Shown here piece after piece: positions 18,368 through 27,998 of a stretch of 64,000 bases of DNA. Positions within the stretch are counted from its first letter, which is position 1, and the number at the start of each line of letters is the position of its first letter. The stretch is from Rhizobiaceae bacterium (GTDB lineage Bacteria; Pseudomonadota; Alphaproteobacteria; Rhizobiales; Rhizobiaceae): contig JAILWO010000001.1 in the NCBI GenBank assembly GCA_025698895.1, positions 1,151,001-1,215,000 of the forward strand, written 5' to 3'. A program made the translations under genes and the position numbers. Under the pieces are notes generated by a model that was given only the letters and a program-made list of their open reading frames with translations, did not search any database and was not told where the DNA came from.

Positions 18368-21352
18368 TTAGCTCGAGGCAATAGTTGTGCCGAAGAGTGC
18401 GCCTACATCACCGTCAGATACCGGCGGAGCGAGCATGTTGCGCGACAGCGAGCGCTTGCGCACGAGCAGCCGGTCCAGCGTGATGTCGAATGAGGCCTCG
18501 CCGATGGAGGGGTGGATGGCCATCGGAACGTGGATGAACACCGGTTTGTCTTGCCCAATCCGGTAGCAGCGGTCGTTGCATTGGTCTTCGACGGCGGGAT
18601 TCCACCAGCGGCTGAGATGGATCACATGGTTCGCGGCTGTGATGGTGAGACCGATGCCGGCTGCCTTAGGCGACAGCACGAGCAAGTCAAAACCTTTCGG
18701 CCGTTGCTGGAATCTTTCCACGATCTCCTGCCTACGATGTCCCGGCACCGCGCCGTTGACGACGGCCGGTTCCTCGTCAAGCCCGAACAGGGTGGCGGCG
18801 ATGCCGGCCACAGCGCGCTGGACGGCACGGTCTTCGATGAAGACGAGCGCCTTCTCCCCTGCAGCTTCAATGCCCCGCAGAATCTCGACCGCCCGCGTCA
18901 GGCGTGCCGAACGGCCTAACCATGCCGTTGCCGACGTCTTGTCATAGGGGTCGACACCATCTGCCCCCTCCGGGTGAAGCGAAATGCCTCGAAGCGCATG
19001 GATGGCCTTCAGCATGGCGCCGTGCGAGCGCTCACCGGACTGGGCGGACCGAACTGCTGCGAGATAGGCGTCGCCCTGATGGGCAGGCATTGGGGTGGGA
19101 TAATCTTTGACTGCCTTTTCCGGGAGACCCTTGACGTGGCTCTCCTTCATCCGGCGCAGCATGAGCGCCGGCGCGCCCCCATGCGGCTCGTCAAGTCTTG
19201 TCTTGAGGAGCTTCAGTTTCTCCGGCTGCTCGTCTGCGTAGTCGCTCGAGAAGGACTTGAGGTCGCCGAGGAATCCCGGCGCAATACGGTCCATGATGCA
19301 CCACAGGTCTTCGAGCCGGTTTTCGATGGGCGTCCCGGTGAGGCCGAGGACGAAATCCGCATTCATTGCCTTGGCGGCATGGGTATTGATCGTGCGCGGG
19401 TCCTTGACCTTCTGCATTTCGTCGAAGACCGCGACCGCGTAGCCGACCCGCGCGAAGGCCCGATGGTTGTCGGCCAGCGTTTCATAGGTCGTCAGAATCC
19501 AGTCCGCCTTCCTCAGCCGTTCAACGTCCAGGGCATCTTCCGGAGACCATTCGGACGCTCGCGCACGCTTCAGCCGCTTCAGGCTCGGCCCGAAAGCATC
19601 GACGCGTTCGCCTAGGGCCTCGGGTGCAAGATGTCGCTCCGCTTCGGCGATCCAGTTGTTGAGGAGTGCGGTTGGCGCCACGATCAGGATAGGACCACGC
19701 TGCAGCGGCGTCAGCGCACTCCCCACCTTGCGACGATTGGCCAGCAGCCAGGCGAGAAAGGCCAAGGCCTGGAAGGTCTTGCCCAAGCCCATGTCATCGG
19801 CCAGCAGAACACCCGGTCGCCCGCTTCGCCATGCGCTCACCAGCCACTCGAACCCTTCGGCCTGATGCGGCTTCGGTCGCGTCGAACCCATCAAATCTGC
19901 TGGAGGCTCAACCTTAATTCCCGCTTGTCGCTTGGGCGCGGCAAGAACAAATTCCTTATCGTCGATGTTCTGCTTTATCAGCAGGACCTGACGGTCAACT
20001 TCCGGCTGAAGGCTCTCCGCTTCGGCGTCGGGAGAGGGAGCTTCGGGATCAACCACAGCTCCTGAGGCTGCCGAGTCTGCTGGCGCGATCTGAGCCAGCG
20101 CCTGCTCCACGTCGGGCACCTGATAGTCGGCACCCAGGAAAGAAATAGTCGGCTGATCGTTGGCTTTGGCTTCCAGGACCTCCCGCGCCAAGCGTTCGAC
20201 ACCCTCCTGCGTCAGCAGGATCTCCCGACTACCCAGCTTGAGCGCAAAGCTCTCGGGCAACCATTGCCCTGCCTTGCTCTGAAGCCATGGCAGTGTCGGC
20301 TTCTCCCATACGCCCAAGCCGAGGATACGTTCGGAATATTGCTGCGTCTCGATGAAGAGCGATGCTGCAAGCGCCTCCCCCGCATCGCCCAGCGCCTGCG
20401 CTATGGCAGGGCGTGGATTGCGGATGAATGCACGCCGAGCTTCCACCGGAGCAGCCCGCATGCGGCGGACGACGTCCAGTGCCTGCTTCAGTTCGGGATC
20501 GAGCACGACGAAGACATTGCGTCCCAGCACATAGGCATCCCGAGTCCGAGCGCTGGCCTCGTACCGCTCCAGCACGAATTTCTGCTGTAGTTCCGGCGGG
20601 AGGAGCGCGTCTACGACCTCGTCCTTGAGCGCACCCGAGGGCTCCTCTTCGTCGCCCTCCGCAGCAGGCGCGAAATCCGCGAGCGAGCCGGCCTTCTCGC
20701 GGCTCATCAGGACCGGCACGAAGTCGGGACCGCTCCTCGTTTCCCGCACATCCAGCGCGAACGATCCTGCCTGATAGATGGTCAGGCTGCCCAGATACTG
20801 GTCGATGGAGACATTCTGCCCGGTCGTACGCCGCAGCGCCTCCTGAACGGGGCCCCAGCTTGCGATGCGTTCTTCCGCAGGCTTGCCCACGCTGGCATTG
20901 TACCCGTCGATCGCCTCAGTCAGTTGGAAGACAGCTCCCGTGAGGCGGCCAAACTCCTGGCCAACCTTGACGAAGGCGCCGCACCGCGTCGCGGTCAGTG
21001 GCCGGGTGTTCGCGTCGTACCAGCGGATCCGGATGCGTCCTGCTGGGGACTCGACCCGATCGTCGAATGCCAGCGTTGCCGACACTCGGGCCAGCGGCGG
21101 CAAATCGATGCGATCGGCTATTGAAGTCGGGAGAGCCGCGGCCGCCGGATGGGAGATCACGACCCTCCCACTTTCCTCGTACGCTTCTCCTCGGGAGATG
21201 AGGCTTGCAACGACGCGGGCGACAATTCCGACATCACTCCCGGTGGCAAGCCACTCGGCAAACGGCAAAGTCTTGTTGGAGAGCAGCCTCTTTGTCCGCG
21301 CCTCCACGCGTACTCCATCGGGCCTGATATCCGATTGAAGAACGACTGCCAC
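18368..21352 (-). CDS. zorD: Zorya SNF2-family helicase/nuclease ZorD
   Basis: The 994-residue protein has a large N-terminal region (about 1-470) of unknown fold and a C-terminal SNF2 motor: Walker A in DDMGLGKT (GLGKT 522-526), motif II DEMQ at 644-647, motif III GLTGTPIENR, and C-terminal motifs AAGIGLTITAAN and CYRIGQDKPV. The start is a GTG 8 bp after zorC, with a ggaaatag tract as ribosome binding site. In type I Zorya, ZorD is recruited with ZorC to invading DNA and degrades it after the ZorAB motor senses envelope perturbation. Size, position and motor family all match ZorD; DISARM DrmD was considered but no other DISARM genes are present. Confidence 0.88.
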   Translation of the reverse strand: MAVVLQSDIRPDGVRVEARTKRLLSNKTLPFAEWLATGSDVGIVARVVASLISRGEAYEESGRVVISHPAAAALPTSIADRIDLPPLARVSATLAFDDRVESPAGRIRIRWYDANTRPLTATRCGAFVKVGQEFGRLTGAVFQLTEAIDGYNASVGKPAEERIASWGPVQEALRRTTGQNVSIDQYLGSLTIYQAGSFALDVRETRSGPDFVPVLMSREKAGSLADFAPAAEGDEEEPSGALKDEVVDALLPPELQQKFVLERYEASARTRDAYVLGRNVFVVLDPELKQALDVVRRMRAAPVEARRAFIRNPRPAIAQALGDAGEALAASLFIETQQYSERILGLGVWEKPTLPWLQSKAGQWLPESFALKLGSREILLTQEGVERLAREVLEAKANDQPTISFLGADYQVPDVEQALAQIAPADSAASGAVVDPEAPSPDAEAESLQPEVDRQVLLIKQNIDDKEFVLAAPKRQAGIKVEPPADLMGSTRPKPHQAEGFEWLVSAWRSGRPGVLLADDMGLGKTFQALAFLAWLLANRRKVGSALTPLQRGPILIVAPTALLNNWIAEAERHLAPEALGERVDAFGPSLKRLKRARASEWSPEDALDVERLRKADWILTTYETLADNHRAFARVGYAVAVFDEMQKVKDPRTINTHAAKAMNADFVLGLTGTPIENRLEDLWCIMDRIAPGFLGDLKSFSSDYADEQPEKLKLLKTRLDEPHGGAPALMLRRMKESHVKGLPEKAVKDYPTPMPAHQGDAYLAAVRSAQSGERSHGAMLKAIHALRGISLHPEGADGVDPYDKTSATAWLGRSARLTRAVEILRGIEAAGEKALVFIEDRAVQRAVAGIAATLFGLDEEPAVVNGAVPGHRRQEIVERFQQRPKGFDLLVLSPKAAGIGLTITAANHVIHLSRWWNPAVEDQCNDRCYRIGQDKPVFIHVPMAIHPSIGEASFDITLDRLLVRKRSLSRNMLAPPVSDGDVGALFGTTIASS

Positions 21353-21360
21353 GATTGGTA

Positions 21361-22737
21361 CTATTTCCAGTCGGAAGGTTTCAGCCGGACGCCCGTCATC
21401 TGATGCAGCTTGGCAGCTACCTTGCTCTGCCAGCTGTTCGGGCCTTCGTGCGATATGTGAGAGACAGCGAATTTGGACCGGTCCAACGATGTGTCGCCGT
21501 GTGAGCGGAGCGTGTATGGGCTGTAGGAGCGCCTGTAAAGCGCAGGGGCGCTTCTGTCCTCGGCATCATTCCAGATGTTGCACTTTCCATTGTGGCTCCA
21601 TTCCGCGACGACGCCTCTGCCAATTCTGAGCAGAAGCACTGAATGGCCCGCCTGCACACCGCCGTCGAACGTCGCAAACGAGACCTCCTTCCCGAACGCT
21701 CTCCGAGCCGAGTGGGCACCGGCATGGTCGAACACCACCCATGCATCGGCAATAAGGCCAGCCTCGTATACAGCTTCCCAAAACTTTCGGCGATGGACCC
21801 ACATCCGCTGCAAGGCGACATCATCGACAATGTCCAGGAATTGGCGCAGCGACAGCTTCGTAAGCCACCGCCTGGCTACCGCCGCTGCATCCTCCATCCT
21901 GACCCAATTGCCCGGGTGCAGGCGTGGATCCCTGAATAGTCCAAGCAAAAGATCCAAATATTGCTGCTTCATATCATCGTGCGGCTCCGCGTTGCTGAAC
22001 GGAAGCAGCAGCGCGTTGGCAAGCAACGGTCCGTGCTTGGCGAAGATGAGCTGGTCGCGGTCGTTCAGCGCAACGGCTCGAACCAAGGCAAGGCGCTTCG
22101 GTGCCGGAATGTCCATTTCTGTCGCAAGCTGTCGCAGTAGTTCAGCTGCACAGGCTTCGACATAGCCCGACAATGCATCCTTGCTTCGCAGCCCGCCGTC
22201 AGCCAGAACCTCGGTCGGCGATTTCCTCAGTTCCAGCGAGCGGCGCGCCACTTTTGCTGGTCCATTTCGCCAGTCCAGCAGCGCGTGCTCCGACTGAAGC
22301 TCTGGCCAGGGCCGACCCAGCTCATCCGCCACGCGGCAGAGCGTGGCGGATGCTTCGGGGATGCCGGTCCTGTCGGGTGCGAAGAAATAAAGGAAGGAAG
22401 ATGCGAGGGCGCGTCCGGGCGGCTTTCGGATGCTGTTCTCTATTCCTTCGAGCGCGCCGCGTAGCGCCTCCGGCGTCTCGGCCAGAGGTGTTGCAGTCTG
22501 CCAAAGGCACCAGGCTGCATCGCGCAGCTCGCGGCTGGTCAGGCTGTCGCCCGCCAGCAGCTTCGACATGAGCTCACGTGCTATCCTATCGTAATCCCTT
22601 CCCTCTCGCTGCCCCTCCAGGCCATCGCCTCCGGCGATCCGAGCAGCTGCGTGGTGGACCGCTGGAACGTCCCTGAGTTTCAGCGGCGGCAGCGGGCTAG
22701 CGCCGATCTGGCGGATCGCCTCCTTCAGCAAGGTCAT
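21361..22737 (-). CDS. zorC: Zorya protein ZorC (EH-signature domain)
   Basis: The 458-residue protein lies between zorB and zorD and overlaps zorB by 4 bp (ATGA). It is mostly helical in character, and the conserved Glu and His of the EH-signature family are visible in VAEWSHNGKCNIW near residue 385. ZorC is specific to type I Zorya, where it binds DNA and works with ZorD. The sequence is divergent and shorter than the E. coli ZorC, so the call depends partly on its place in the operon. Confidence 0.8.
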   Translation of the reverse strand: MTLLKEAIRQIGASPLPPLKLRDVPAVHHAAARIAGGDGLEGQREGRDYDRIARELMSKLLAGDSLTSRELRDAAWCLWQTATPLAETPEALRGALEGIENSIRKPPGRALASSFLYFFAPDRTGIPEASATLCRVADELGRPWPELQSEHALLDWRNGPAKVARRSLELRKSPTEVLADGGLRSKDALSGYVEACAAELLRQLATEMDIPAPKRLALVRAVALNDRDQLIFAKHGPLLANALLLPFSNAEPHDDMKQQYLDLLLGLFRDPRLHPGNWVRMEDAAAVARRWLTKLSLRQFLDIVDDVALQRMWVHRRKFWEAVYEAGLIADAWVVFDHAGAHSARRAFGKEVSFATFDGGVQAGHSVLLLRIGRGVVAEWSHNGKCNIWNDAEDRSAPALYRRSYSPYTLRSHGDTSLDRSKFAVSHISHEGPNSWQSKVAAKLHQMTGVRLKPSDWK

Positions 22738-23600
22738 GGACGACCCCCAAGCGCATTGATCAGGGCCTCGACCTCCCCGCGCATGTCGTCAACCTGCCTG
22801 CTGAGCTGCTCCATCCGTTCGCGGCTGTCATTTTCCATCACGAAGCGAAGGTCGATGCGCCGGTTGGCCGCGAAGGCTTCCGGGCTGACTGCCGCATCGA
22901 CCGGACGCGTCGAGGAATATCCAGAAACGGACAGGATCTCCTGGCCCTCATGGTTGAGGAACGTGCGCAGTTCGGGCGCGCTAGTGGACAGTTGCTGGAA
23001 TGTCTCTGCCGCCCTGGCAGTCGATAGGCGCCAGTTGTCCAAATCCGGCCCCGTTACGTCGGTGTGGCCTTCGATGAAGACGGTTTCGACCACCGGGGCG
23101 TCGTCCTCGCGACAGTCGCGTGCGCCGGTGATAGTCGTGCAGGAGACATAGTTGCGCAACACGCCGCTCAGCACCTGCGCGATGGTGGTGACATTGTTCT
23201 TAGCTTGCCCCTCGAGCGTCCAAGAGCCGGTGCGGAACAGCACGGCATTCTCGGTGATCCTGAGGACGTCGCTGTTGGGGCTGATCTCGACCTTGATGTT
23301 TCGGGCGGCGAGCTGGTCGCGGATCTCGGTCAGGAGTTGGCGACGCACCTCCGAGGCCTCGTCCATCGTCGTGATGTGATGCTGGACCTCGCGGCTGAGA
23401 ACCTCGATCTTCTGAGCCGCCCTGCGTGCCGCTTCTAGGGCGTCCGTCTGGTCGTCGGTCTTCGTCCTGAAATCCAGCGCGAACACCATCAGCATAATGA
23501 TAAAGATGAACAGCACGCCGACCATCATGTCGGTCATCGACACGAAGTAGTTCTCGCCTTCTTCGGACGCGGCGTGGTTCTCTTCCTCGACTACGAGCAT
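22734..23600 (-). CDS. zorB: Zorya motor subunit ZorB (MotB/OmpA-like)
   Basis: The 288-residue protein has a short cytoplasmic tail, one transmembrane helix at about 26-42 and a periplasmic OmpA/MotB peptidoglycan-binding domain (EGHTD at 178-182, NRRIDLRF at 248-255). Asp24 in SMTDMM sits at the start of the helix, where MotB-type stators place their proton-binding aspartate. Cys155 and Cys164 in the periplasmic domain could form a disulfide. ZorB dimers dock to peptidoglycan and pair with a ZorA pentamer to form a proton-driven motor. The start is 10 bp after the zorA stop. Confidence 0.92.
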   Translation of the reverse strand: MLVVEEENHAASEEGENYFVSMTDMMVGVLFIFIIMLMVFALDFRTKTDDQTDALEAARRAAQKIEVLSREVQHHITTMDEASEVRRQLLTEIRDQLAARNIKVEISPNSDVLRITENAVLFRTGSWTLEGQAKNNVTTIAQVLSGVLRNYVSCTTITGARDCREDDAPVVETVFIEGHTDVTGPDLDNWRLSTARAAETFQQLSTSAPELRTFLNHEGQEILSVSGYSSTRPVDAAVSPEAFAANRRIDLRFVMENDSRERMEQLSRQVDDMRGEVEALINALGGRP

Positions 23601-23610
23601 GCCCTGGCCT

Positions 23611-25737
23611 CTATTCGGCCGCCTGCGGCAGCAGGATCATGCGCAGGCTCCCAACGCCTTCGCCGAGATCCTGCGTGTTTTCCTCGATGCCGGCGAGCAG
23701 TCCGTTCAGCTTACCGATCGCATCGGCAAAACCTTGGTCGACCTCCTGGACGTGCTTCGCGATGACTTCTCCCTGGTCCCGGGCCGCCTTAGCCAATCCT
23801 TCCACCGCGGCGGCGAGGCTCTTGTCCACGTTCTCGAAACGCTGCGAGTAGGAAGCCCAGGCGCTGGCGAGCTGGTCATGATGCTGAGCCAACGCATCGG
23901 CCATCGAGCGTGAGGTCGCCTGGCTAGCCTCCAGCGCGGTGACCGACCGAGCGATCGCCTCCGCCATCTTCTCGGTTGCGCCGACGATCCGCTCGCTCGA
24001 TTGCGTCAATGGGGCTGACGCCGCCCTGACGTCCTGTGCCGTGCGGCTGAACGCGTCGGCCACTGCCCGCGACTGGTCGGTCGCTTCTCGAACGGCGTTG
24101 CTCTGCGCCGTCATGCTCGCCTCGGTGCCGCGCATTGCGGCAGCGAAGCGCTCGACTTCATGTCGAATGGTCGCAAGCGCCTCGCCGAGCCCCCCTTGGA
24201 GTGCCTGCGCAGCGTTCGCGGCCGCGCTTCCGATCGCGGCGGCGGCGCCGGCCTGCGCGGCGGCAATTTGGGTATGCGTCTCCTCCAGGTTGCGAGACAT
24301 CCCGGCCTGAAATGTACCGAGCCCGGAGTTGAAGCCGTCGATCTGTTCTTCCAGGCGTCCCAGCACACGCCCCATGGCCTCCTCGATCTTCCCCGAGGCG
24401 CCGGTAGCGGCTTGGCCAAGACTCTCGTCCACCTTGCGATTGGCCTGCTCCATTGTCTCTCGCAGTGCCGCGACGACATCGACCATCGCCTCCCGGCTCT
24501 GCTCGGAACTGGCGTCCAGCCTTTCGCCTGCCTCCGAAACCAGCCGCTTGAGATGCTCCGCCGCTTCAGACATGCGCCGGCCGAAATCCTCGCCGCTGCC
24601 GTTGATGCCACGCTGCGCTTCGAGCAACGCACCCTGCATACCCTGTAATGTTGCGGCCAGTTCCCTGAGCTCCGTTCCCGCGCCGCCCTGGATACTTTCC
24701 TTGAAGCTGTTGACCATGTCGGCCATGCCGGTCTGGCTGTTGTCGGCAAGCTTGCCGACCGCCTGATCGATGCTGTGCGTGACCGGCGCAATCGCCGTGG
24801 CGAAGGCCGACTGAATCTGCGGCGAAATGCTCTCACCCATGCGTGAGAAGAAATCCGCCGAATTGATCTGCTTCAGCTCAGTTAATTGACCCGCCATCGT
24901 GTCGTTCATTTCGGCGGTTATCGACTGAGGCGCAGTGTAGCGCAACTTTTGCTCGACCGCCTTGCAGAAGGAGTCAAGCGTGCTTTCCATCAGCGACAGG
25001 TTCAACTTGAACCAGAAGGACAAAAGTATAGAAGCGCCCAGGCCCGCAATAGACGTTGCGAACTTGAAGGTCGCGACCTGCAGCAATTCGCGCGTAGCCA
25101 ACTGCATGCCCTCCGCATCGACACTGTTGACGGCAGTGGCGGCCTTATGGAGCGCAAGGACCAAACCAATAAAGGTAAGCAGCAGTCCGATACCGACAAA
25201 ATAACCTGGAATACCGCCGATCAACTTCAGTCCAAGTAGGTGCTCGCGCAGCACGGACATATTGATGAATGTGTGAGGTCGTACCGTATTGCGGTAGAAG
25301 CCTCCGGCCTCCTTGGGTGGTACAAGCGTTTCGTCAAACTCCTTCCAGGCATGCGACAACAGCGCGTGGCGCTCAAGCCGAGTATGGACGGCTTCGTAGG
25401 CACTGGCGAAACCTGCCATATTCTTGGTCTTCTCGATGCACCGCTTCGCGCCCGCAATCGCCAACCAGATCATCGCAGTGTGCAGCAGGAAGTAAGCTGC
25501 GCCGAGCGCCAGCGCGCTAGCAAACAACGCCGACGCCAGAGAGAAGGCAAAATTGCGCGAACTTAGGCCAGTGAGGTCATTACGGGCGACGGCTTCGTCG
25601 ATGGTCCGGACCAGCAATTCAAGATCGATCCAGGGCCATAGGTTCTCGATGGCTCCGAAGGCCAATACAAATACGCCCCAAAAAGCGATTAGACGGACAA
25701 TAGGGTTCCACAGGAACCTTGCTGCAAATATCGACAT
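23611..25737 (-). CDS. zorA: Zorya motor subunit ZorA (MotA/TolQ/ExbB-like)
   Basis: Counted from the ATG at 25737 (708 residues), transmembrane helices lie at about 13-31, 66-94, 174-196 and 229-247; the third contains VGIGLLLTFIGL, the MotA/ExbB-like channel motif. A roughly 450-residue cytoplasmic tail follows, rich in Ala, Glu, Gln and Ser and strongly coiled-coil in character, matching the long ZorA tail tube needed for defence. A TTG at 25815 and an ATG at 25791 would extend the N-terminus by 26 or 18 residues; 25737 is preferred for its purine-rich agcgggggg leader. ZorA is the first gene of the operon; upstream lies an IS256 remnant from about 25840. Confidence 0.9.
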   Translation of the reverse strand: MSIFAARFLWNPIVRLIAFWGVFVLAFGAIENLWPWIDLELLVRTIDEAVARNDLTGLSSRNFAFSLASALFASALALGAAYFLLHTAMIWLAIAGAKRCIEKTKNMAGFASAYEAVHTRLERHALLSHAWKEFDETLVPPKEAGGFYRNTVRPHTFINMSVLREHLLGLKLIGGIPGYFVGIGLLLTFIGLVLALHKAATAVNSVDAEGMQLATRELLQVATFKFATSIAGLGASILLSFWFKLNLSLMESTLDSFCKAVEQKLRYTAPQSITAEMNDTMAGQLTELKQINSADFFSRMGESISPQIQSAFATAIAPVTHSIDQAVGKLADNSQTGMADMVNSFKESIQGGAGTELRELAATLQGMQGALLEAQRGINGSGEDFGRRMSEAAEHLKRLVSEAGERLDASSEQSREAMVDVVAALRETMEQANRKVDESLGQAATGASGKIEEAMGRVLGRLEEQIDGFNSGLGTFQAGMSRNLEETHTQIAAAQAGAAAAIGSAAANAAQALQGGLGEALATIRHEVERFAAAMRGTEASMTAQSNAVREATDQSRAVADAFSRTAQDVRAASAPLTQSSERIVGATEKMAEAIARSVTALEASQATSRSMADALAQHHDQLASAWASYSQRFENVDKSLAAAVEGLAKAARDQGEVIAKHVQEVDQGFADAIGKLNGLLAGIEENTQDLGEGVGSLRMILLPQAAE

Positions 25738-25929
25738 GGTCGAAGCGCCCCCCGCTTTCGTTCTGTCAACTATCCATGTGAGCACCGACATGCCAAGCAA
25801 AAATGTGTACAGCAAACTCGGCAGGTGACGTTCCTGGACGTGGTGTAGCTGGGTAGCGCGGTGGTCATCGCCGCTTTCCGGTGGGGTCTGGTTGCGACAC
25901 CAACCTTTCTGGAGAGAGAGAGAGCACCG

Positions 25930-26385
25930 ATGACCGACGACATGATGAACCTGCGCGCGCTCGTGGAGAAGACGCCGATCTCCGGCGCGAGATGATCGGC
26001 TTCGCCGCCGAGAAGCTGATGGAGATGAAGGTGAGTGCGCGACGGGTGCTGCCTATGGCGAGAAGAGTCCGCTAAGGACGGCCCAGCGCAACGCCTACCG
26101 CGACTGGGAGACATGGGCGGGCACGGTCGAGCTGCGCATCCCGAAGCTCAGGAAAGGCTCCTACTTCCCGGGCTACCTCGAACCGAGGCGCATGGCCGAG
26201 AAGGCGCTGACGGCGGTGATCCAGGAAGCCTATGTCCAGGGCATCTCCACGCGCTCGGTCGACGATCTCGTCAAGGCGATGGGCATGTCGGGCATCTCAT
26301 AGAGCCAGGTGTCGCGGCTGTGCGAGGAGATCCACGGCAAGGTAAAGGCCTTCCTCGAACGGCCGATCGAAGGCGGCCGCGGGCT
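25930..26385 (+). pseudogene. IS256-family transposase remnant
   Basis: From the ATG at 25930 ([14 protein letters not shown]) recognisable IS256 blocks appear in different frames: [13 protein letters not shown], then YGEKSPL-like and [30 protein letters not shown] and SRLCEEIHGKVKAF. A small deletion follows the first block, further frameshifts follow, a TAG sits at 26300-26302 (MSGIS then stop), and homology ends near 26385, so the catalytic C-terminal half is absent. The leader from about 25840 (gtggtgtagctgggt onward) resembles the usual non-coding 5' end of this element group. Confidence 0.85.
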
Positions 26386-26749
26386 CCGGTGGCCAGACCA
26401 ACTTGCGTGAGTGTTGAAATCAGGAGGATGCGACGGACGAAGAGTAGAGGCTTAAGGATGGGCGATTGCCGCAGTTCCCCCTCCGCAAAGCGGGTGGAGG
26501 GCGGGCAGGATGACGAACGTCCCTCGGTCACCTCGGCCGAGCTGGCAGGCGCTGGGCGCAATCGATCGCGGCGTGACGTTCGACGGGCCGCTACTGGAGG
26601 ATCTGCGCCGGAGGCACTATGTCGCGCCGTCGAACCCGCCGACGGAACGCGGCAAGGTGCTCCTCGACCTGCTCGACTGCCAGGTCTCCGACGCCAGACG
26701 GCGATGGCGGGAAAATCGTCGATCCCGAGGAAGGGGAGGCGACGTGATG
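26386..26749. other. Unassigned stretch after the IS256 remnant
   Basis: A plus-strand frame opens at an ATG at 26510 after a gggcgggcagg tract and reads PRPSWQALGAIDRGVTFDGP before losing coding character near 26740, where it would run antisense to the membrane-protein gene. It is not recognised and may be a truncated mobile-element or plasmid gene. A short inverted repeat (ccctcc / ggaggg) lies near 26480-26500. Confidence 0.25.
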
Positions 26750-27508
26750 CTATTCGGTAGCGCCTTCTCTGGCTGGTGTGAATGGAAGGGCACGCCCGAC
26801 GGCGACGACATTGTTCATGTAGGTCCACACGGTTGGCCCGCAGCGGTGTATGCGCAGCGCTTCGCGGACGTCATGATCCGCCACATACGTGTCAGGGCGG
26901 CGACCGTCGTTCTGCCAGCTCGTTGCCGTGTGACCAAACGCCTTAGCGAGCAGCCAAAGGCGGCAACCGACGTATCTGCGCCAACTAAGGAGCGGTGTTT
27001 CATCGAGAAGCACTCGCGGCAGTTCGGAGATATTTGTCGCGTTAAGTTCCCGCTCAAATTCATCGCAGAACATCTGGAGTGCAACGGCCAATTCCGGGGC
27101 GACTGGAATGGCACTCGGGATGCGCGACCGTGGCACCCGATCACGGAGACGAACAACGTCTGGCTGACTGGAAATATGGAGCGTCGCATGGTGCAGTGCG
27201 AGCAACTCCATCATGATTGTGCTTGCTGTGGCGTAGTTTTCCACGCGTTGATCCTGTCGCCGGTTTCTCTCGACCTGCTGAACTTGATCTCGAATGTAGA
27301 GCGCGGCGGCAATTGCAACTGCCACCGCGATCCAGCCACTCATCGCGGCGCTCAGTCCGATGATGGAGCACTGGTCGGCCACGCACACTGGAGCTCCGAG
27401 GACCGACGCTGCGACGCCGAGGGCAACGGCGACGGCACCGATCAATGCGAAGAGCCCGAGCGATACCCCAGCGACGGTATCAATTACATTCCAGAAGCGT
27501 TCCCCCAT
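26750..27508 (-). CDS. Two-helix membrane protein of unknown function (copy A)
   Basis: The 252-residue protein has two N-terminal transmembrane helices (about 11-38 and 50-72) separated by a short loop with Cys42 and Cys47, then a basic, Gln/Arg-rich juxtamembrane stretch (QQVERNRRQDQR) and a soluble domain of about 170 residues that is not recognised. The pattern LSAAMSGWIA in helix 2, followed by the Q/R-rich segment, is shared with the 222-residue protein at 27999-28667, so the two look like distant paralogues. It lies in the decayed end of the defence island. The soluble domain shows no catalytic motif that I recognise. Confidence 0.55.
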   Translation of the reverse strand: MGERFWNVIDTVAGVSLGLFALIGAVAVALGVAASVLGAPVCVADQCSIIGLSAAMSGWIAVAVAIAAALYIRDQVQQVERNRRQDQRVENYATASTIMMELLALHHATLHISSQPDVVRLRDRVPRSRIPSAIPVAPELAVALQMFCDEFERELNATNISELPRVLLDETPLLSWRRYVGCRLWLLAKAFGHTATSWQNDGRRPDTYVADHDVREALRIHRCGPTVWTYMNNVVAVGRALPFTPAREGATE

Positions 27509-27592
27509 ACACGTCCAAATAGCACGAAAGCGCTAGATCAGGCGAGGGCAAGCAGCGCGTGGGATTTCACCCTGCGCGCGCTTCTTTGGTAA

Positions 27593-27949
27593 AGCCGCGT
27601 CTCGCGCCGCAAGCCGATGGCGCTCTTGAACCTCGTCTACCGTGATCAGCTCTTTCCGCGCGAGGCGTATCGACGAACCTTCGACATGCTCATGGACCGG
27701 CTACCGGAGCGGCAGGAATGCCGCACAATGGTCGAACTCCTCGCCCTGGCTCACGAGCGCGGCTGCGAGAGTGAACTGGCCGATCAATTGGACGCCTCGC
27801 TGGAGGCGCGGCGATTGCCAGATATGGCGGTATTGCGGAGACGGTTCGCGCCCGATCGCTCCCGGCTGCCGAACGTCGTCGTGCGCCTTGCATCGCTAAA
27901 CGCCTATGAAGCCCTGATCGGCGCCAGCCTGACGGGAGACGCGGCATGA
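27593..27949 (+). pseudogene. IS21-family transposase IstA, C-terminal fragment
   Basis: The frame opens after a TAA at 27590 and reads RRKPMALLNLVYRDQLFPREAYRR, then LALAHERGC and LRRRFAPD, which is the conserved IstA C-terminus. About three quarters of IstA is missing upstream. The partner istB, which normally follows within a few bases, is absent: the next sequence is the end of an unrelated minus-strand membrane-protein gene. This is a dead fragment separating the two paralogous membrane-protein genes. Confidence 0.8.
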
Positions 27950-27998
27950 AGACGAACAAGATCCGGGAGGCGGCCGAATGAAGCGGAACAGCAACTTT

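Noticed and set aside
18368-21352. SNF2 helicase as part of a DISARM system
   Set aside because: No DrmA, DrmB, DrmC or DISARM methylase is present, and the three upstream genes are Zorya A, B and C.
26510-27592. Plus-strand 360-codon open frame
   Set aside because: Most of it is antisense to the two-helix membrane-protein gene; only the first 75 or so codons might be a genuine fragment, and they are not recognised.
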